Shown here: in pieces, positions 25,720 to 35,097 of the stretch
How the letters are laid out: every line of letters starts with the position of its first letter
Numbering within the stretch: the first letter of the stretch is position 1
Source: Ceratopteris richardii
Taxonomy: Eukaryota > Streptophyta > Polypodiopsida > Polypodiales > Pteridaceae
Assembly (NCBI GenBank): GCA_020310875.1
Contig: CM035413.1
Span: 185,172,355-185,236,354, forward strand
Length of the DNA stretch: 64,000 nucleotides
Direction of reading: 5' to 3'
Translations under genes and position numbers: made by a program
Notes under the pieces: model-generated
What the model was told of the DNA's origin: nothing
Seen by the model: the letters and a program-made list of their open reading frames with translations, nothing else
Databases searched by the model: none

Positions 25720-26422
25720 TGATTAACTATTATGATTATCTTGAATCAGCTTTCATTAAATGTTCTTCTATATTATCACCATAATTGAACCAAATAACTT
25801 TCATGAAGCATCACAAAATGAAGATTGGTGTGAAGGGATGGATGATGAGATACCACATTGAGAAAGAATGATACATGGGAATTAGTGAAATTGTCACCAA
25901 ATAAGATAGTCATTGCATGCAAAAAGGCATACAAAGTGAACTAAAAAAGTGATGGTTTAGTGGAGAGATATATTGAATATCTTCTTGTAAAAGCATATGC
26001 ATAAATATATCGACTGGATTATGATGAAACATTTAGTCAGGTTGTGAAAATGAAAACAATGAGAACCATGATTGCATGGTCTGCTATGAACAACCAGAAA
26101 ATGTTTCAAATGGATGTTTAGAATGCATTCTTGAATGGTAAATTGCGTGAGGAACTTTATAATAAGAACCAGAGGGTTGTGTGCATCCAACATATCTTAG
26201 TCATGTATGTAAATAGAAGAAAGCCCTTTATGGATCGAAACAAACACCAAGAGCATGGTGTGAATGATTTAGTAAGAAGCTATAGTATGTTGAATTATGC
26301 AATCAAAGACAAAATATTCACTATTGTAATGGAATCATGGAAGTGAAATGATTCTACAAGTGATTTATGTGGATGATTTGATCATAAGTGGCAATGATGA
26401 AAATGTTGAATTCAAAGCTTCA
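25720..26422 (+). mobile_element. E-family copia RT fragment, plus strand, inside the gypsy element
   Basis: The stretch matches the E-family pre-RT and RT region at about 44980-45520 (NDTWELVKL-like near 25870; a block ending FQMDV-NAFLNGKL near 26105-26145). It is a fossil fragment with several breaks, bounded by the two R1 copies, and a SINE sits at its right end. Confidence 0.8.
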
Positions 26423-26435
26423 ACCTTAGTAATTT

Positions 26436-26735
26436 AAAAAAAAAAAAATAGAGGTTCGACCGAGGCCTACTCCCCCGGACTTTAACTTTTGAAATTACAA
26501 CTGTACAAGGAAGGGCATAGTACCCATGGGACCCCCCTTATCCCACAAGAACAGGGGTTTACAACTGGGTTAAACAGCGGTCACAACTACCGCGGGGATG
26601 GTCAAACGGTGGCCAACAGCCACATACATCAGTTCGTGGGATTTATATGTCCCTACATGTTGCTGCCAGGGGTTGAACCCTCGCCCCCGCCTCAAGAGGC
26701 GAGGGGCCCAACCACCAGGCCAGCGAACTGGGACT
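26436..26735 (-). mobile_element. tRNA-headed SINE, 300 bp, minus strand
   Basis: Identical 13-bp direct repeats (ACCTTAGTAATTT) at 26423-26435 and 26736-26748 flank the insert. On the minus strand the head has an A-box-like TGGCCTGGTGGTTGGG and a B-box GGGTTCAACCCC, separated by a GC-rich hairpin (CGCCTCTTGAGGCG). This is the pol III promoter layout of tRNA-derived SINEs. The 3' end is a run of T on the SINE strand (A run at 26436-26448 on the plus strand), as in some plant SINEs. The last about 110 bp match 15684-15954. It landed in the copia fragment inside the gypsy element. Confidence 0.9.
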
Positions 26736-26748
26736 ACCTTAGTAATTT

Positions 26749-27203
26749 TTGGATGACTCCCACTTGGAGCAATATAACGGAAGACCTTAAACACTAGAAC
26801 TCAATTTCAAATTTGAATGTGAATGCCTCTTCATAATCGCAAAATTTTACATATCCGACTTAGGTGCATTAAAGCCTATAAATTAGGAAAAGGGATTCCT
26901 ATCATCTAGGAAATATTTTTAGGATTATATATACAGATAGTGCATAACATGGAGGACCTCATATGTGTGTGAGATGTCGTAGATATTGAACAAGCAAGTA
27001 GACCCCTTCCTGAACAAGACCCTTGCTTGGTTGAGTGATTTCAACAGATTTTGAGTAACAACTTCTAGCTTACAGATTTCTTTGTGTAGGGGCTAGATAG
27101 CTGTGAGTGATGAGAATATAATCGTTGACAAATTGTACTAATTTCTCATAGTATTTTGTTTTGTTTTTGGAAATCTTTCGTTTTCTCCTACATGTTTCTT
27201 GAA
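26749..27203. other. Unassigned stretch with TATA-like site
   Basis: No coding signal is supported. A TATATATA-like motif lies near 26925. It could be part of an unrecognised LTR, but no terminal repeats were found. Confidence 0.35.
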
Positions 27204-27690
27204 GTGCAAACACATCCTATAAGCATCTATGGAAGTATAATGAGGTAATTCAAGTCTAAAGGATTTCTCACAATCATATTCATTCAACTTGCAATTCCTC
27301 TACATATGGGCATATCTAATCGAAATCTATCAGGTCTATCATTCAAAAGTGATGGAGGCAAGGAATCCATACGAGTTTGAATGTCTTGACTTGGATACTC
27401 GTAGCTCAAGCTATGACCTATTTAGGAAGCCTAAGTAGTCAATATTGACCCTTTCAGAAGGGCATATGATCTTTACCTTCTCTCTCTCTCTCCTCCATGA
27501 TGCGTTCCTTCCCTCTATGAGGGCGAGAAGGGGATCATATCCCACATATGCCGAATTTCTTCATGCTTTCACCTAGATAAAGTGCACCACATGAAACTTT
27601 CCTCATGTCTAATAAACGTAAGAAGCTCAGAGGCCGCTCCTCTCATCCTCGTGGGGGATGGCCCCCATCGTGGTTGGTGCCTACATCTTG
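27204..27690. repeat. Dispersed repeat R1, right copy
   Basis: This is the counterpart of 25060-25545. It lies between the SINE-bearing segment and the gypsy primer-binding site at 27944-27955, so it occupies the position of the gypsy untranslated leader. Confidence 0.75.
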
Positions 27691-27957
27691 TGTGAAAATA
27701 AAGGAGACAATATCCTTACCTCTATGTGATGAGAAGCCGATGGGAAAACAACAACTCATTTGCTCCTTCACGCTTGCACAAATATCCATGCTGAAATGGC
27801 TCCTTCAGACAAGTGAGATGAGGATCAAACGACTCTTCTTTTTGCGCAAATCCTCCACGTGATCTACTCAAATCCAAAAAATCTTGCAAAATCCTTCTTC
27901 TGAGCTGTCCTTCTCAAAAGAACCTTCCTCTTCTCTCACTCAAGCTCTGATACCAAA

Positions 27958-28203
27958 TGAAAGATCCCAATTAGCTAGCTGCCACTCACCTCCGAACCTT
28001 AAAGAGCCCTTTCCGTTAGCACATCTAGATTCTTCTCTAAGGTGGAAAAGCTCCTCAAATGGTCACTATGAGGAGATGGAATAACCTCAAAGACTCTTGC
28101 TAGAGCCTTGGCCTCCTTGAACTCCACTCCTTCACCCATCTAGAGTCCTCGACCAAATGCAGGTAGACCAATGGTAGAGCATGGAGGTCTAATAAAGCTA
28201 ACA
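27958..28203 (-). repeat. 5' LTR of the gypsy element (246 bp)
   Basis: On the minus strand it begins TGTTAG, ends TTTCA, and is followed after two bases by a TGGTATCAGAGC primer-binding site (27944-27955). It pairs with 18259-18516. Confidence 0.85.
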
Positions 28204-28579
28204 TAAACAACTAGAAGAGCTATAGTACCTCCATGATTCTAAATGAACAAGGGATAATCAGCTATCTATTCCATAAAGTAAACATTGAATAATATGCTTT
28301 AAGCATCTCAGACTATGTTCTTGGTGCTTGCTTTAAAGAATAAATCAATAAATCATTACTTTCCGTTTCAATACATGATAAAGATTCCTTTTATGCACAT
28401 AACCTTTACATCTCTACATAAATACTTCCTCATGGAATTTAACATTCAAATAAACATTCATGATATTCGTTTGATAGAAATTCTGATTCTGATATGGTAG
28501 CGCATGAATTCCCAGTCCTCGCAATAGCCATTTTTTTGCAACTAGCAATAAGAGGTGACTTATATCTTGCAAAAACACA

Positions 28580-28582
<3 letters not shown>

Positions 28583-28667
<85 letters not shown>

Positions 28668-28673
28668 ATATAC
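28583..28673. repeat. (AT)n microsatellite, about 90 bp
   Basis: Nearly pure AT dinucleotides with one TT interruption near 28657. It lies within the E-family copia fragment. Confidence 0.98.
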
Positions 28674-29279
28674 ATTCTTTAACCTCAATTTTCTTCTTCT
28701 TTAGAAATTCTCATTAGTAGGGAACTTATATGATCCAAAGTTTTGGCTATGTCTTAGATCAGAATATTTGTGATTTGTCTCGATAACATCATGACTCTGC
28801 ATCTCTATATATGTCACCCTCATTTTCAACCATATGTTTGGGTGTAGATCACGAAGCTTGTGAATAGAAGTCACACCTCATCTTATGATTATTTCTTTAG
28901 CTAATGGATCGTATCATCAACGATCGTTTCGTTATGTAAATAGAAAAAAAATATATATAATCTATTTCCTTTGGCGAAAATTTATGTGTTACGTGACTGA
29001 GTACATGCACATAACCAATACTTCAAAAAACGTTTGAATATGTCACCATTATTTTATTCTCTTATAAATTTTCATATGGTCTGAAACGATGTACAATTCC
29101 GATAACCTCTATTTATAACATGCCTAAACACATGGCTATTGTCGAATAAGTATCTTAGAGATTCTTCACGTTTGAAATTTCTTTTATAGCCTCTTCATTA
29201 CATGATTTTTCCTATTCACAACGCCATTTTAGTTGAATGATGATCGGATCTTAAATCCATGTTCACCTACGCACTTATC

Positions 29280-29515
29280 ATTCTCCTCCTATCGTTGAGT
29301 GTCAACATTTTATATGCATGCCAAAACAATTCTCAACCTTATTCTTCGATCAATAGAAGAAACAACAAAAATACTTCTATTTTATGTATGTCCATATTCA
29401 TTCTCCACCTCTAGTTGATTGTAAACATTTTATTTGCATGCCAAAACAATTCTCAAACATATTCTTGGATCAAAAGAAGAAACACTAAAAATATTTCTAT
29501 TAGAAATATAGCTAT
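29280..29515. repeat. About 120-bp tandem duplication in the E-family integrase region
   Basis: 29280-29399 and 29400-29515 share ATTCTCC.CCT, ATGCCAAAACAATTCTCAA and GAAGAAACA.. in the same order, with a fair number of differences, so the duplication is old. Confidence 0.8.
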
Positions 29516-30705
29516 GTATATCTATTGCAGTCATCAATGAACATTAGAAATTAGAGAGATCTTCCAAGTGATTGTATTCCTGCAAGACCAACTATGTCAT
29601 CATCAATCATTTCCAAAGAACTCTTTCTTTACATTTATGATTTTTAAAATTTATTTTTCTTTGATATTTACCAAATTCATATACTTCACAAATTCTTTCA
29701 AACGTCAAGAGTTCAAAGGATGATGACCGCACATAGGTGTCTATTCTACAGAGATTTCATTTGTGCAAATTAATATGACCACTATCTTAAGCCATAATGT
29801 AGCTATATCTGAGTGTGAACGGATCTTGCTATGTTTGTTTCGTAAAGTAGTGTATCCTTGTGAAAATCAAATATTCTAGAAATTTACTTGCAACGAATTA
29901 CTAACTCTCATTTCTTACTATATTTAGTTTCATGAATAAGGAAATACATTATTGTTAGTAACGTATATAATTTGATGCATAAGTTAATAAATAGATACTA
30001 GATTCTTTGTGATGATTCATTATTTTAGAATCGAACACCATTTTCTTTCAAAAGTGTTACGTTCCAATAGTTAGGAATAAGATGTAGCATGTGATCTCTA
30101 GTTTTCATTTGATCTTTCATTTTCAAGGTCCCTTTTGATTGAAACCGTTCTCTGCAACTTAACATGTCTTTTATAAATCTTTAATCTATGTTTCAGTTTC
30201 CATTATTTCTAGACCTAGTAATGCTATTGATCACATATTGCATAGAATCCATATAATATTTCCAATTATCACTATATGAACTTGCCATATGAAGAATTTT
30301 GTGTGATTCACATTGGCCTCTACCACATGATCATTTCTTTTAACGTTGAAATTCCCTCTCAAAGTAGCCAAACAGTGCATAACAAAAGCAATTCCTTACT
30401 GATTTCAATCCTCCTCTACCTCTTCCACCTGATCTACATGTTCCTCTGTATATGTCAAAATGACTTTAGCACAATTAATACCCCTTTCTTTATTATGAAA
30501 AATTTGTGGTCCCTTACACGAACCTTACTTGCTTGCACTCTAAACAAGATTTCTTTGTTCAATCATGCTTAAGATATCATGATCATTAGATTTTGACATA
30601 GTCATTTTACGAGAATTGAAGCATGTCGACTATTATAATGTAGAAGTCGACCATTAAGAGTGACTAAAACCATATCATCACGAGCCACTGTGTGATTGAT
30701 AGATG

Positions 30706-31745
30706 TTAAATATCTTCTTTGCAAAGTATTCCATTCTTCATAGATAATGTTGGTGCTAGGGTCAATGTCCTCAAAGTTGATTCACTATTTGGTGTCTTGT
30801 TTCTAGAGATGTTTTGATTTTTTGAATCCTTTCTTCCATAACTTCTTGGCATTTCGAATTTTCCAAGATTCCATGTTCTGGATGCCATGGATCTGAAATC
30901 AAATAGAATCATTCTGGCTGATACTGGCCACCCACTTCCAATCTTCACTGATTCTTGTGAAGCTTTTGACTTTATTCCAACTCTTCCATAGGGAGCCCAC
31001 AAGCTCTAAGCCTTCTGGGAAGACTGAGATCAAGGAAAACATAAGGGTCAGAATGTCAAGATTCTTCCACTTCAGGAATCCCACAAAAGTCAACACATTC
31101 TTGTTTCTGAAGCTCAAATTGGCCAATGAGGCCTCCCTATCGCGCCATGTCTTAATCATCCATTTTTGTGCAAGTTTGTTAGCCATGCACCCAATGTCCT
31201 GAATGCCAAGGCCCCCATCTGGCTAGAGCAGATGGACCACTTGATTTTGAGCACTCCCCTCCTATTGTGGTCGCCCATCCAGATGAAGTTTCTGCAAATA
31301 CTTTCCAATTTGAAAATTTCATGTTGTTTTGGTCTCCAACAAGAGGGTAAGTAAATGGTAAACGAAATGAGGAATGTGTTCATAACCATTGCACGGCCAA
31401 CGAGATTGATTTGCATACCTCTCTAAAAATTTAACTTGCTTTCCGGTTTGGCCACGACCCAATTCCAACGCTTCTCCAATGAGATACCAAAGCACAAGGG
31501 AATCCCAAGAAGCTCGAAAATTTGGCTTGGAGGAATATTTTGACAACCATGAACAAAGAGAAATTTTGGTTGCGTCTTGAGAATAGCTCTGAAAGCGGTC
31601 TTAGAGTGGTTGATTTTGGGACTACAGGATTTGCAAAAAGTATACAAGCATCTCCAAAATGTCTCCAAGCTCGTACTATCATTGTGGATAACCGCATTCA
31701 TATCATCGGCAAAAAGTCTCATGGTGATCTGGCCGTGGTCACACT
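30706..31745 (-). mobile_element. L1-type LINE ORF2 3' fragment, minus strand
   Basis: The minus strand carries the RT catalytic FADD at 31702-31713, then the RT thumb-type region (PKINHSKTAF; LGIPL near 31480), and the ORF2 C-terminal region near 31160-31420 (NLVGRAMVMNTFL; IWMGD; WSICSSQMGALAFRTLG). A tail near 30899-31186 follows. These blocks match the LINE at 51110-51719. Non-LTR retrotransposons copy by target-primed reverse transcription, and this is the 3' half of such an ORF2. Several frameshifts divide it into short overlapping frames (31423-31745, 31156-31416 and 30899-31186 all read in different registers). No poly(A) tract is visible at the 30706 end, where it meets a copia gag fragment. 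Confidence 0.85.
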
Positions 31746-32911
31746 CCTTCCTTGTAAGTAGGTCCATCCTTAGAGACCATGCTTGATAGTTGTTCCTGTC
31801 CAATTTATCAATAAATGAAGGAAAAACATCTCCCATTTTACCTTAGTTTGATCTGATACCACTGTTGGGAAAGATGGATGGATGCTCCAAGAGGATTGAG
31901 TAGGTACTGCCAAAACCTGCTTTGCACCAGCCCTCTTTTGCTTCAGACTTGATAAGTGGACCTCCTTAGCTTTCCAATGACACCATAAGATGGCCTGTGT
32001 ACTTTAGAAATAATGTGTGTAATGATTGAACCAAAACATATAACTTTGAAACTCACAATCTCAAGAAAACCTTCTATTTATGTCTAGACACCTGCTAGAT
32101 CTTTTGCTCAGTATGACCAACACAGTAGGAATTGGAAAACTTCCTTTTAGGGATATCTAATTAGCTTAGCAAGCTAACTATTCCAAGTGGAATGATGTAA
32201 AACCATAAACAATGCTAAGAGAAATGAATTTAGCAAGTAAAGCTATACCCCCGATTTTTTAGGACTGTAGCAGAGTTTGACCTAGTGATCACCTCGATGC
32301 GTATTTCTCTACAATGGCTGAAATGAATCTCTTCACACTTTGCCAGTATGTAGATAACGTTGAGCTGAATCCAACAAGCTTTGAATCACTTAATTTAATG
32401 GAGAAATGACTGAGATATGCACTCCACAAGTTGACAGACTTTTGAGTAGTATGATAGAGAACTCAGAAATGGACAATGTGAATGTATGTATTAGTGAACA
32501 CTTGTATACAAATCCATTGGCATGAAAACCATTGCCTAATGGTGTAGATAGGTGTGGGCTAGAGTGTAGGCCTCACACACACTCAAAATCAGTAATGATA
32601 AGCTCGGGAATGATGAGTTCTACCCGTGACTTTTCCATAGAGAATGAGCAAAAATTTGAATTCAAATTCAAACTTTTGGCTCCCTATGATGAAGCTCCTA
32701 TATCCTAGGAGATATTCCTTCAATCAAAGAGCTAACTTTTTCCACGAATACTTTAGGTAGGTGATTACAAAAGATTCCAAGTCAACTTGACTTTTACAAA
32801 AACATAAAGTGGTAATTAACCACTAGAACTAGTTCCTATGCTTCTTCACATATGTAGGGTCTTCAAGATATCTTTTAAGCCAAATGTGTAGGCTTGTGAT
32901 GTACACCAACA
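31746..32911 (-). mobile_element. Copia LTR, primer site and gag start (F-like), minus strand
   Basis: A 1,049-bp LTR (31863-32911) begins TGTTGG on the minus strand and ends CCAACA. One base later comes a TGGTATCAGAT primer-binding site (31851-31861). A gag start follows at 31746-31836 (FPSFIDKLDRNNYQAWSLRM), strikingly like copia F at 54898. The internal sequence then stops and LINE sequence begins in the same reading frame. Nothing else of this element is in the window. Confidence 0.85.
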
Positions 32912-33423
32912 CACCCCTCTTCTAGTCTAGGAAGAGGCACTCGAGTTTGGAGTGCTTCCGACTTGTCTCAACAATGGTGTTATCAAGTTAATACACAAAA
33001 AGAGGAAAAGAATAGAATTGGGAACTGGTGTTCGATTAGGATGCTCCAAACAGGATATACGATCATTTCCAAAGTCATAGCCAACAAACTTTCTAGCCAT
33101 CTGAAAGCGTGGTTAAGCAAGGACCAAAAAGGGTTTGTCAAAGGCAGGTCGATTTTGGAAACCATTATAGATATCTAGGAAGGTCTTGCTTCGCAAACGA
33201 GTCAAGACAAGATGTGGTCTTCCTCAAGATTTACTTTGATAAAGCCTACGATAAGCTAGAATGAGACGATATTTTACAGTCGCTTAAAGATCTCGTATGT
33301 AGTCTGAAATTCACGAAGATGATCACCACCCTTCTGGGAAATGCATTAACTCAACTTAAAGTTAATGGCAAACTTTTGAGGGTGATCAAACTTAGAAGAT
33401 CGATTAGATAAGGGTGCCCATTG
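32912..33423 (+). mobile_element. L1-type LINE RT fragment, plus strand
   Basis: The segment matches 50510-51022 of the larger LINE: LPTCLNNG, IKLIHKK, NKLSSHLKAWLSKDQKGFVKGRSILETIIDI (33083-33175), then a broken RT palm start. It ends abruptly at 33423 within the RQGCPL motif, where copia sequence begins. At least three frame disruptions and a TAG after IIDI are visible. Confidence 0.85.
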
Positions 33424-33767
33424 GATTCTTGAGGGACATTAGTGCACATGTAATTTGCGCTAATGGTCTTTATTCAACTTATGTAAAAGATAAGAAAAGT
33501 CTAGGTTGCTTCCTTGCCATCCATGCGATGCCTTTCATGCCTAGCATCACTGCATATCCACTTGCACTTCTTCTATCTTCTTGCCCAATCACAATATGTA
33601 TACGGTCGAAAGGATACAAAAGGCGTTCACTCAAAAGTACACTTGAGATATCGGAGTACTCTTTTAGCTGGAAGTAGCGCACATGATTTGACTTCTTTTA
33701 TCTCTTTCGTTGTTTGTATGCGGGGCACATGTAGAACAGTAGTTTGACAGTATTCTGGTCATCCATA
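33424..33767 (-). mobile_element. Copia RNase H fragment (family G), minus strand
   Basis: Minus-strand blocks RRSASGYAVMLG and IAWMARKQP near 33500-33590 are copia RNase H. The piece is almost the same as 52178-52548 and, like it, precedes an LRR block flank. It is a broken fossil. Confidence 0.85.
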
Positions 33768-34528
33768 TGAGCTCTTTTTCTCGAGAATTATATGTCCTCT
33801 TCCCAAATTTCAGAAAGCTTCTTTGTTTAATGATTATATTCCAAAGTAGATCCACTGTAACCTTTGACCATTGGTTTTTCGTCTTCGTCATTGGAAAAGG
33901 TTACTCGTCTGGTGAATATGTTTTTTTTTTTTTTGCATATCATTTCATAAATGGGTTTATAGATATTCATATCATACGAAAAGTCTTTGAAGCATGGGTA
34001 GTCAATCATTTGTGTGAGTGCATCCTTCATTAATGTAACGTTGTACTCAATCATATAAAAGATGTTCTTTAGAAATATTTTTGGAAACACCTCTGTGTAT
34101 TTTAGATTTTTAAGACAATCTTCATATGAATCATATGAAGAAGACCCATAGATTTTACACAAACAAGTATAGGAGAAACGAAGAAAGCGTTAATGTGCAT
34201 AAAAAGGGACAACACTCGCATGAATCAACTGCGAAGATTAGTTACTTCAATGAACGCGGCCAATGTTCATAATCCATAGTTAACCTTGAGCATCGCTAAG
34301 CTCTTGGTGGATTGTAAGGGGTTTTAAGATTTTGAGGATAGGTTTCATTTTTATTGCTCTTTCCAAGGTAATGTTACTTTGCTTTGCATTTTAACGACTT
34401 TTAATGTTTTCAAGGTTTGTCTTTAAGATTGATTTGGAATATTTTGTTTTTCTTTTTTTTTTTCTTTAATGCAAACGTAAAAAGCGTCAATTTGGTCTGA
34501 GCATCGAACTCACTTGTTGCATTCACAG
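33768..34528 (+). repeat. Segment P, upstream flank of LRR module II
   Basis: The segment begins ATGAGCTCTTTTTC and shares most of its length with 39839-40375 and 52549-53298 (for example AATGATTATATTCCAAAGTA), and partly with 37430-37814. It leads into the acceptor of LRR exon A, so it is the 5' intron or flank of the duplicated block. A minus-strand open stretch (33827-34162) is shared among the copies. Confidence 0.8.
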
Positions 34529-34816
34529 GGCTTCCCTCCTTGGAACAGCTGGACTTAAGTGGGTTAGTCTCTGAGCACTCTCTCCTCCCTTTCCACAACT
34601 CTCGAGAGAATGCGTTTGCAGGGTTGTGTCAGGCTCACGAGTTTGGAGGTGCGCTGTTACTTTGTGTGTATTGCTTCGTTTGTCACCAGTTTTAGATTCA
34701 CATTCGTTCACGAAAAAAAGATGTGTACGCAGGCCTTCCTACCCGAACTCCACGCCCCCTCCCTTCAATTCCTAGATTTGAACGAATGCGAAGGACTCGA
34801 GAAATTGGATTCACAG
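34529..34816 (+). pseudogene. LRR module II (exons A and B, frame-disrupted)
   Basis: Exon A (34529-34648, 120 bp) keeps the CACAG acceptor and GAG|GTGCGC donor but is 2 bp shorter than the others just after the LDLSG codons, so the second LRR is read out of frame. Exon B (34733-34816, 84 bp) starts after TACGCAG and is 1 bp shorter near its end. The two losses sum to 3, so the module as a whole keeps length divisible by three (204 bp) and the shifted frame has no stop. The repeat residues (LPSLEQLDLSG; ELHAPSLQFLDLNECEGLEKLD) match modules III and IV. Probably decaying; skipping of the module would not disturb a larger frame. Confidence 0.65.
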
Positions 34817-35097
34817 GTAGCGCTCTTCACTTTGCATTCGAAGTCCTTCAATACATTCCAAAATAATAGATTGAATTTGTAATTCCCACTTCAATAGAAT
34901 TATTCGTTTTTTGTAAAAATTGAAAAAAGGAAATAAGAATAAACATCAGCTTTGAAAAAAGGAAATAAGAATAAACAGCAGCTTACACCATTGATGGACA
35001 TCTACAGGCATACCTAATGGACATATGGCATTGACAAGGAAGAGACTTTTATTGATCACTTTATATGAGCAAATATAATACCCACAGTGATGACGTG
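34817..35097 (+). repeat. Segment S, downstream flank of LRR module II
   Basis: Begins GTAGCGCTCTTCAC and runs to the CCCACAG flank of the E-family LTR. Copies lie at 40667-40951, 60708-60990 and, split by copia F, at 53590-53600 plus 60087-60295; a related version follows module III. A short duplication (AAAAAAGGAAATAAGAATAAACA) occurs at about 34924-34976. Confidence 0.8.

Larger units (their letters stand above)
18259..28203 (-). mobile_element. Ty3/gypsy element, about 9.9 kb span, minus strand, very old, with nested insertions
   Basis: LTRs at 18259-18516 and 27958-28203 bound the element, flanked by TAAAT (18254-18258) and TAAAC (28204-28208), a near-perfect 5-bp target duplication. 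A primer-binding site (TGGTATCAGAGC) lies inside the right LTR at 27944-27955. Minus-strand order is gag with a zinc-knuckle-like CLGWHAHRLCP near 21900-21960, RT at 20616-20882 (KIDLISGYNHIRV; HYEYIVMLFCITNALATFM; FVVDFVDN), and the integrase C-terminal region near 18760-18900 (PIFFGPW...HPIFQV). RT before integrase is the gypsy order. It is inserted in an E-family copia. LTR identity is only about 70% by eye, so it is ancient. Very many breaks. Confidence 0.85.
28204..30705 (-). mobile_element. 5' half of E-family copia (minus strand), split by the gypsy element
   Basis: Reading right to left: a gag segment near 30560-30690 (DDMVLVTLNG-like), a protease-side region near 30100-30270, a pre-integrase stretch near 29640-29800 (FERICEV.EFGKYQR-like), decayed integrase to about 28690, and the first part of RT from 28570 to 28204. 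The E-family copy at 42300-45500 has the same order. An (AT)n tract and a tandem duplication lie within it. It is heavily broken and ancient; its gag side abuts a LINE fragment near 30706. Confidence 0.75.

Noticed and set aside
25060-27690. R1 copies as LTRs of the copia fragment between them
   Set aside because: No TG...CA termini, primer site or polypurine tract adjoin them, and the enclosed copia belongs to the E family, whose LTRs are about 165 bp and different.
28439-28682. Open frames on both strands with long IY runs
   Set aside because: Produced by the (AT)n tract.
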